NCBI GenBank assembly: GCA_013365365.1
Contig: JABVXU010000918.1
Location: 1-15,085, forward strand
DNA length: 15,085 nt
Origin: Cruorifilaria tuberocauda
Lineage: Eukaryota; Nematoda; Chromadorea; Rhabditida; Onchocercidae
Direction of reading: 5' to 3'
In this document: positions 9,401-15,085 of the stretch, in pieces
Layout: every line of letters begins with the position of its first letter
Numbering within the stretch: position 1 is the first letter of the stretch
Notes under the pieces: model-generated
What the model was told of the DNA's origin: nothing
Seen by the model: only the letters and a program-made list of their open reading frames with translations
Database searches by the model: none
Position numbers and translations under genes: made by a program

Positions 9401-12400
9401 AATATTTTTCAATTCTATGCTGATGAAAATATCTGAATTTAATCAACTATCCGGTATAGCTAAATTCAATAAAAGGTTCTAAATTCATTAATTGCTGAAA
9501 TATTTATGAAATCAGATATAGAATATTGATATTGGCTGGTTAGTTACCGAATAACTTTTAAAAGTTTCACGTTAGATCTTCGTAGGTTAGTACTTGGCAT
9601 CAGAAGTAGAATTTAATATTATACTTGTTCAGAATATAATGATTTTTCTTCAAGCTGATTCATTTTTTGTTTTCCACTGTATACAACGATTGCGGTAAAA
9701 AATGTAATCTAAAATAATTATGATTTGCAATGTTTTAAAATAATTTGAATATGGCAAATACAGAAACGTCAGAAGATTTGGCATTTTTGTCGCCATGTGT
9801 CTAATTGAATGATTAAACGATTCTTGAATAATGATATCTGGCAATACCTTATAGCAATAAACAAGTAATTATACCTGGTAAATGAAGTCAATCATAAGTG
9901 CGATGGAAGTATAAATACAAAATAATCGTACAACAGGTAAATTTGAAAATATCCCAACCATGAAACACAATACATCAGTAAGCGAAGTTACTGTAACACT
10001 TGTACCGGAATGAGTTAACGTCTCACCCATTCGTGTTTCAATATCAGAAGCAGGACTAAAAGTATAGGAAGTCTAAAAGTCGTTCAATTACATTTACATA
10101 AAAATTATATAATTTTCACTCTTAAAACTAACGTTAAAAACTTTTAAAATGATAAAGCGATGCTTACTTTGATTGTCGCCATGCAGCCAATATGAGGAAT
10201 GCATCATCAACGCCAATTGTGATAACGAGAAAAGGTACAACGGTTAAAATATTGGAAAATGGTAAACCGATACACCACAAAATACCCCATGAAGCAATCA
10301 ATGCCATTGCTGGTGAAATTACTGCAAAAATAGCCTGAAATGAAAAAAGTTCGAGTCTTAGTCAGTTGAATCATTAAATGAATTGATTCTTAAGAAATTC
10401 CTAGAAAATTTAAAAGAATTTCACCTCAATGTGTTGGCTATTCCGGACTGGAAAATCGGTTAAGCTAATGACCATAAATACAATTAGCACCAAAATGGTC
10501 ACACCCAGAAATGGTAAAGAAGCAAGCGTTATTTGACCCTGCTCTTCAATTTCACGATCTCTACTGAACAGAGCATATTCTAAATCCTAAAAAGTTCCCT
10601 TTTTATAACTTTGAAACTTTCAGTAAGTAAATTTCTAATTTTCGAAATAAAATGAAAATGTAAGTGAATAATTCCAAACTACATCAAACTACAAGGGAAT
10701 TAGGATACATTTCTATAATTTTGATTTTATTCATTTCTTTTGTATTTCATTCAATAACAATCCTATTTTTCTAGCACTGAAGAGTAAAATTTTTCTTTAT
10801 AACTTATAATATTTCTTCACTTTTGATTCGTAGGTAGCCAATGGAAGCAATGTTCGCAATTGTGATTCAAAATTTTTCGCAATTCTTGTTCCATGCGGAA
10901 GGTTTAGATTTACCTGTTCAAAAACCAAAATTTAATTCTTTCCAAAATGAAGTAATTTTAAATTTTAGATTCATTATTTTCGATTATTAAATCTGAATAT
11001 CATTTCTAACCATAAAATGAAATATGAAGAGTTTGAAGCCATCAACAATTGTTGCATCATCCTCAGAATAATGCAAATCGCCAACAGAGTATCTAAATAT
11101 GAAATAATAATATACTAGCAGTTTAGGACGCAGTTGCAACGAAAGTTTGCAAAAAGTAAATTCCAAAATTCAAAATATATTTGTAAATTTCATTATTCAT
11201 CCTAATTTTTTTAATAAGAAAGAATTCAATAAATATACTTGTATTTTTAACACAAAATTTGAAATTCACTGAAAATAAATAATCTAAAGTAGTCCACACC
11301 CCATAAAAATACGTTCTTCGAATATTCTCGCTTTTGGGAATGTAAAAGCTAATGATGATGACGACCGACCATTCATACTGATTGCTGCCTAAAAATTTAT
11401 CACCGATAAGTACATTAGAAAAAAAATTGATACAATTGTACTATGTAACTATTCTTGATCGTTACACATATAGAAAGAGTTTCTGGATTTTAAATAAGAA
11501 TATGCTATGGTTTAAATTTCTGATCTGACTGCTATTTTATTATGGTGAATAAGTAATAAACCTTTATAAAGGTGAGAACTATATCATTGCTATCATTGCA
11601 ATAAACACCGCAAATGTTACGATAGGTGAAAAATTTGAAGCCATCACTGATAGTTACATTATTAACAATAAATCTATCCATCTTTAACATCTCATCCGTA
11701 TTGTTATCATTCATTAAATTACCGCTATCCTTACGACTTACCAGAATTTGCAACTGTAATGGAAAAATTAACTTCAGAAAATTTGCGTTAAAAAAATCAT
11801 TCATATTAAACATTCAAAAAACTAAAAATCAAATCAATAATCATTTGTTTTAGTATTATTTGATCAATATAAGTACATTTACGCAATATAATGCAATGCT
11901 GTGCGCATACTTGATGATATATAATTGTTAATTATGCTAAACAGTGATTTTTAAGCAGTAATTAATTTTCGATTTATTGCAAGTAGAAGCAATTGATCTA
12001 CTACAGACCATTGATTCTTAGCGGGAAGCTTCCAAAGTACTTTTGTACTCCTCGAAATTTGAAACTATTGAAAAGAAATTTTTAATTTGGACTAGTTTTT
12101 AATAGGTAACTGCTTCCAAATCACAACTGAAAAAAATTGATTGATATGAAATTATAGGAATTTTCTTCATTTTCCTTCCAAACCAATAGATTCATGGAAC
12201 CATTCAAATACTGTTTGCTGTACCTCCAATCAAACAGTCGTTCCAAATTTTTTTGCATTTCTGTTTTTCACTCATTTTATCGTACAGTGTAACAAATGTA
12301 AATCGATTTTCTATAATAGAAAATAACTTTTGCAAACACGTATAATTGTAAAATCTTACAAAATCTTATTCGATAGAAATCTCAAAAACAACATTCATTT

Positions 12401-13824
12401 TGTTCTTTAGTGAATCGTACACTACCAAAAAATAATTCCTATTTTAAAATTCCAAATTTATAAATTCTCTTATCATTTGTTCCTAACGATTTTAAGAGTC
12501 TTTTACTAAAATCGCAATTCATGAACTTAATATCCAATTCCCACACTAATATTTCCTAAGTTTAGTTTGCATTATTAATAAAGAAATTGAACAAAAGATA
12601 AACATTTTAACAATTCATGAAACTACATTCAAATTTCCACCGTAGTCTCTTTTTCGAAATATCTTAAAATTTTTGCTTTTTCTGCAAAACGATTAAATTT
12701 GAAATTCTTGAATCATTTTTAAACAATCATCATATCTCCCTGTTTACTATTCAAATTAGTTTAGCGATTTGTTGTGAATGATTGCAAATGATTAATAAAT
12801 GATTCATATATGCCATTAACGATTCATTCCGAAATGTGTTATGTTAGAGATAATTAATTTTGAAAAATAGTAATATAAATTTTCAATAAAATTATTTTTG
12901 ATATTAAGTTTAACACTTTTATAAGACTAAATAGATTTTGTCATTGCAACAGTACTAGAACGTATCAGTACCTGTTTTGTTTAACGAAAATGTAACTTAA
13001 GAATTCTTTCGAGGAGAAATCACAAAAAAGTTCTTTTTAAGTAAAATACTTTAATTAAAGAATATACGTTTTGAGCATCAATCATTTAATGGTGGAAGAA
13101 AGTGCTGAAAATTCTTGCAAATTTCGATTTTTTGTTCCAATTTTTTCAAAGAAATAATTTTTAAGATACGTTCTTAGCAGAAATTTGATAAAATGAAAGT
13201 AAAGTGCCACGAAAACAAGACGAGACTTAAGTAAGAAGTGATTTAATTATCCTCATTTGATTTTCTTAATTCACATTTTAAATTTAAATAATTACTCTGT
13301 AATGATGCACACCGCTAGCGTATTCAAAGCGTTTCAATGCTTTTTCCTCCGCACGAGACAAACCATTCACCGGTGAATAAATGTTCCAGATATCATTATC
13401 GATATGAAAGCGAGGCAATCCAATAGTTAAAAGTAATGTTATGATTACCGGCAAGAGCTGAATTTCAATTACAATTAACGTCTTTTACAAAAATAGAAAG
13501 AAAAAAGATAGGCTTATAATCAGAAGCTTATAAATTTAAATTTATTTTGAAGATGTGGATTCCTTCTTCTGCAACAAAGATTCTGACCAAACTTTTGACC
13601 ATTATTTCTTTCACTAGTACTCATTGATATCACATCACCTTCATGATGAAAAAAAGCTCCGGAGAAATAGATGGTTTTGAAATAAATTATTGAACAAATT
13701 TAATTAGTTTTCCATAGACTTATACTACTTAAAAATGTGTAATAGCTACTCTTACCAAAAATGGCATAGGATGTTTGGCAACATAGCGTCCATAATGTCG
13801 ATAAACGTTTTCCAAAAATCGCAT
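5551..13824 (-). CDS. Patched-related (PTR family) membrane protein with sterol-sensing-type domain
   Basis: This multi-exon gene encodes about 900 residues of a Patched-related, RND-type membrane protein. Exons (minus strand): 13756-13824, 13296-13457, 11562-11753, 11300-11388, 11011-11092, 10821-10913, 10425-10586, 10168-10334, 9875-10055, 9625-9708, 9088-9333, about 8439-8792, about 8042-8245, 6234-6472, 5901-6111 and 5551-5723. The order is the family's: TM1, ectodomain 1, a block of about five TM segments with VVPFLVITIGVDDAFLIL, ectodomain 2, then a C-terminal TM block with LLMSIGFSVDYSAHICYHY, VGWPVIQSGLSTLLG and IHALILLPIIL. The Asp residues in GVDD and GFSVD are those expected in the RND ion-relay helices. 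Exons 1-12 and 14-16 splice in phase. The exon 12 to 13 link and the middle of exon 13 do not read cleanly (two TAG codons, one frameshift), so the copy is damaged, mis-sequenced or spliced in a way I missed. PTR proteins in nematodes are linked to lipid/sterol transport, cuticle and moulting; that role is from family knowledge. Confidence 0.93.
6473..8041 (-). other. Large PTR intron 13
   Basis: This 1.57-kb intron lies between exon 13 and exon 14. It holds a plus-strand open frame at 7626-7844 (72 codons from the ATG), judged to be chance, and no recognisable element, RNA or extra PTR exon. The stretch around 7420-7640 is less AT-rich than its surroundings. Confidence 0.55.
8042..9333 (-). 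other. PTR exons 11-13: loop, TM7 and second extracellular domain
   Basis: Exon 11 (9088-9333) is a hydrophilic cytoplasmic loop leading into a helix, FIVIATFIAHII, which continues in exon 12 as VISYLCTK. Exon 12 (upper end 8792) carries MENLYLENSSM, then YPMPNFADVF, FGMGSDGTVLWTRDFADV: the G-S....LW-R-D block of the second ectodomain. Its frame hits TAG TAG at 8438-8433. Exon 13, from a TATAG acceptor (first base 8245), reads TVAFWDDESNFWRQDKLL and then TFR, resembling the family's T-x-A-F/Y....W..R...L...W-R motif. It needs a one-base shift in the T5 run near 8120 to continue as EYLIEKQSYPRNIF. It then leaves in phase 1 at A|GTTACC (8042|8041), which fits exon 14. Confidence 0.7.
9625..10586 (-). 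other. PTR exons 7-10: sterol-sensing-type membrane block
   Basis: Exon 7 gives LASLPFLGVTILVLIVFMVI (TM2). Exon 8 gives IFAVISPAMALIASWGILW and VVPFLVITIGVDDAFLIL followed by AAWRQS. Exon 9 has the conserved ETRMGETLTHSGTSVTVTSL, then DVLCFMVGIFSNLP and the next membrane helix ending DFIYQ. Exon 10 continues ITFFTAIVVYSGK. Exon 8 ends in phase 2, so exon 9 must start at the second of two nearby AGs (TTTTAG, first exon base 10055). This restores WRQSNP and the frame; the first AG, about 17 bases earlier, would lead to a stop. Confidence 0.9.
10821..13824 (-). other. PTR exons 1-6: TM1 and first extracellular domain
   Basis: Exon 1 (13756-13824) starts MRFLENVYRHYGRY, and TM1 spans its end and the start of exon 2 (FLLLPVIITLLLTIGL). 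Exon 2 has DNDIWNIYSPVNGLSRAEEK, the D....Y.P.N..S..E motif common just after TM1. Exon 3 starts LQILVSRKDSGNL. Exons 4 to 6 continue the ectodomain through TFPKARIFEERIFMGY, IVDGFKLFIFHFM and PHGTRIAKNFESQL. Phase use is 0,0,0,2,0,0. The exon 6 donor must be GTGAAG at 10820: reading on to the next GT would bring in a stop at the following junction. Confidence 0.88.
11754..13295 (-). other. Large PTR intron 2
   Basis: This 1.54-kb intron runs from the AGA|GTAATT donor to the TTACAG acceptor. It is strongly AT-rich, and I see no open frame, RNA gene or transposon motif in it. Confidence 0.6.
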
Positions 13825-13836
13825 CTTATTTACACT
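13825..13836 (-). promoter_or_regulatory. Likely spliced-leader acceptor upstream of the PTR start
   Basis: On the minus strand a pyrimidine-rich TTTATTTTCTAG (AG at 13836-13835) lies 10 bases before the ATG at 13824. Nematode genes are commonly trans-spliced to a short leader at such a site. It could also be the acceptor of an ordinary intron following a non-coding exon. Confidence 0.5.
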
Positions 13837-14949
13837 AGAAAATAAACAAGTCGAGAAAAATTATTAATTTAAAAAATTTATTGAAAAAATAAAATTAGAG
13901 AACTTGACCTGATTTCACTTAATATGAAAAATAAAATAAGTATTTTTAAACTGCAACACTGCATGAGTATGATAAGCAACAAATATTTTTCGATATTCCG
14001 AAAGAAATAAAGATGATAAAAACTTTTGCAAACATTTCTCAGCAATTGCATTTTCTCATACTTGAAATTCAATTCTAATTTTAGATTCAAACTTAATTTT
14101 AATGGACAAGTTACGGATTAAATTTTTTACTTTAAAAACTTTAACGGACCAAATTAAATCCACAAAAAATGAATTCTGAATCATTCTATTTTTAAATCAA
14201 TTAATTGAGAAAACAATAGGAAGTAATTATATATCATTTATATAATATAGAATTGTTAAAAAGCGACTGATTTACCTTAAATTAAATATTTTTGAGGAAA
14301 ATAATTAAAACACTACGGTTACAATAGCGCTCGACAAAATCAAAAACAGCCAATCAAACAGAATTCATTATAGTCGTCTGAGAAGGCATATAATTAAACC
14401 ACACTTCTGGAAATAAGTAAAAGCTTTTTATCATTTTATAATAATCAATAATGCTATTATAACAATATTTCAAAAGCACCAAAAGCCGTGTCCTTGAAAA
14501 ATTCGTAAAATAGTCCGAAAAGATAAAGAGGATGGTTGACTGAAGTGCAATTTCCAAAAATAATCTTAAAGATAAATCGACCGAAAAGGAATTACCGTTG
14601 GGGAATAAAATTTTGACTAAAATTACCCTCCTATAAACCAGACTGATCACAAATCGATAAAGTTTATTATTCAACCATAATAACAATTAATAATTCTTCA
14701 CCAATGGTTTCGATTGTATTCTTTTAAATAAATAGTATTTAGTTTGATTTTTAATTTTCTTAATTGAGTGAATATTTTATTGGACAGCGATGTAAATCTT
14801 AATGAAACTTTTGTTTTTGTCTAGTCCTTTGTTTAATTTTGCTTTTTGATCATCAATTAATTTATTTGGCAGAAAAAAACTAGAAAGAATTATATTGTAA
14901 TGAAATTGATTAACCTAGTAATAAAATAATATATTTGCTTGAGTAATGA
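13837..14949. other. Intergenic region upstream of the PTR gene
   Basis: AT-rich DNA that should contain the PTR promoter. Two minus-strand open frames, 13878-14090 and 14354-14686, have the Phe/Leu/Ile/Tyr-rich composition typical of chance frames in such DNA and match no family I know. No distinct promoter element or repeat was recognised. Confidence 0.5.
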
Positions 14950-15085
14950 TTAGAGAAGGGATACTACGAGGAGAAATTTCTGTTAAATGTGGCGAAATTG
15001 TTTTATAAAGCAAAACAGTTAATAGTTGAAAAACCAAGTGCAAAAGTGCAATGCATCGTAAACAACTATAAAAATCAAGAAGTAC
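14950..15085 (+). other. Open frame running off the right edge, possible partial exon
   Basis: From a TGA at 14947-14949 the plus strand is open for 45 codons to the window end. It reads as a charged helical sequence (EKGYYEEKFLLNVAKLFYKA, later PSAKVQCIVNNYKNQE). An AG acceptor (GATTAGAG) lies at its start but lacks a pyrimidine tract. No family is recognised, and 45 open codons can occur by chance. Confidence 0.2.

Noticed and set aside
11626..11853. Plus-strand 75-codon frame
   Set aside because: It is antisense to PTR exon 3 and its flanking intron.
13878..14090. Minus-strand 70-codon frame
   Set aside because: Its Leu/Phe/Ile-rich composition is what random AT-rich DNA gives, and it lies upstream of the PTR start with no splice link.
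14354..14686. Minus-strand 110-codon frame, considered as a receptor or transposase fragment
   Set aside because: No family motif or membrane-helix pattern could be defended, and there is no exon context.
1..15085. tRNA, rRNA, CRISPR array, bacterial (Wolbachia-like) insertion
   Set aside because: No cloverleaf arms, regular repeats, Shine-Dalgarno-led operons or long uninterrupted bacterial frames were seen.

Overview
This window looks like nuclear DNA of a nematode, most likely a parasitic one of the filarial/spirurid kind. It is AT-rich, its genes are split into many small exons with TTTCAG- or TTTTAG-type acceptors, and it carries a Patched-related (PTR) protein and a divergent PP1-like phosphatase, two families that are expanded in nematodes. 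A short leader with a likely trans-splice acceptor precedes the PTR start codon. Species assignment is inference only.

Layout: (1) 1-1696 holds decayed BEL/Pao retrotransposon sequence. A reverse-transcriptase fragment lies on the minus strand (1-454), with in-frame stops, a frameshift and YVDN in place of YVDD. A DUF1759-type gag fragment lies on the plus strand (1019-1696), also with stops and frameshifts. The two point away from each other, so the element has been rearranged. (2) 1697-2696 is mostly non-coding, with one weak candidate plus-strand first exon (2146-2252). (3) 2697-4786, minus strand, is a seven-exon PP1-like serine/threonine phosphatase of about 329 residues with all classical metal-binding motifs but an altered loop near the active site. 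Its very N-terminus is uncertain. (4) 4787-5550 is intergenic. (5) 5551-13824, minus strand, is a gene of about 16 exons encoding a Patched-related membrane protein of about 900 residues with a sterol-sensing-type domain and RND-permease architecture. Thirteen exon junctions join in phase; the stretch at 8042-8460 does not give a clean reading frame. (6) 13825-15085 is upstream intergenic DNA, with a short open frame running off the end at 14950-15085.

The two real genes lie on the same strand, 765 bp apart, with the PTR gene upstream. A shared transcript is possible but the sequence does not show one. PTR proteins are membrane proteins linked in nematodes to lipid/sterol handling and cuticle or moulting biology; the phosphatase is a soluble enzyme of the PPP family. 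No functional link between them is visible. I found no tRNA, rRNA, CRISPR array or bacterial feature.
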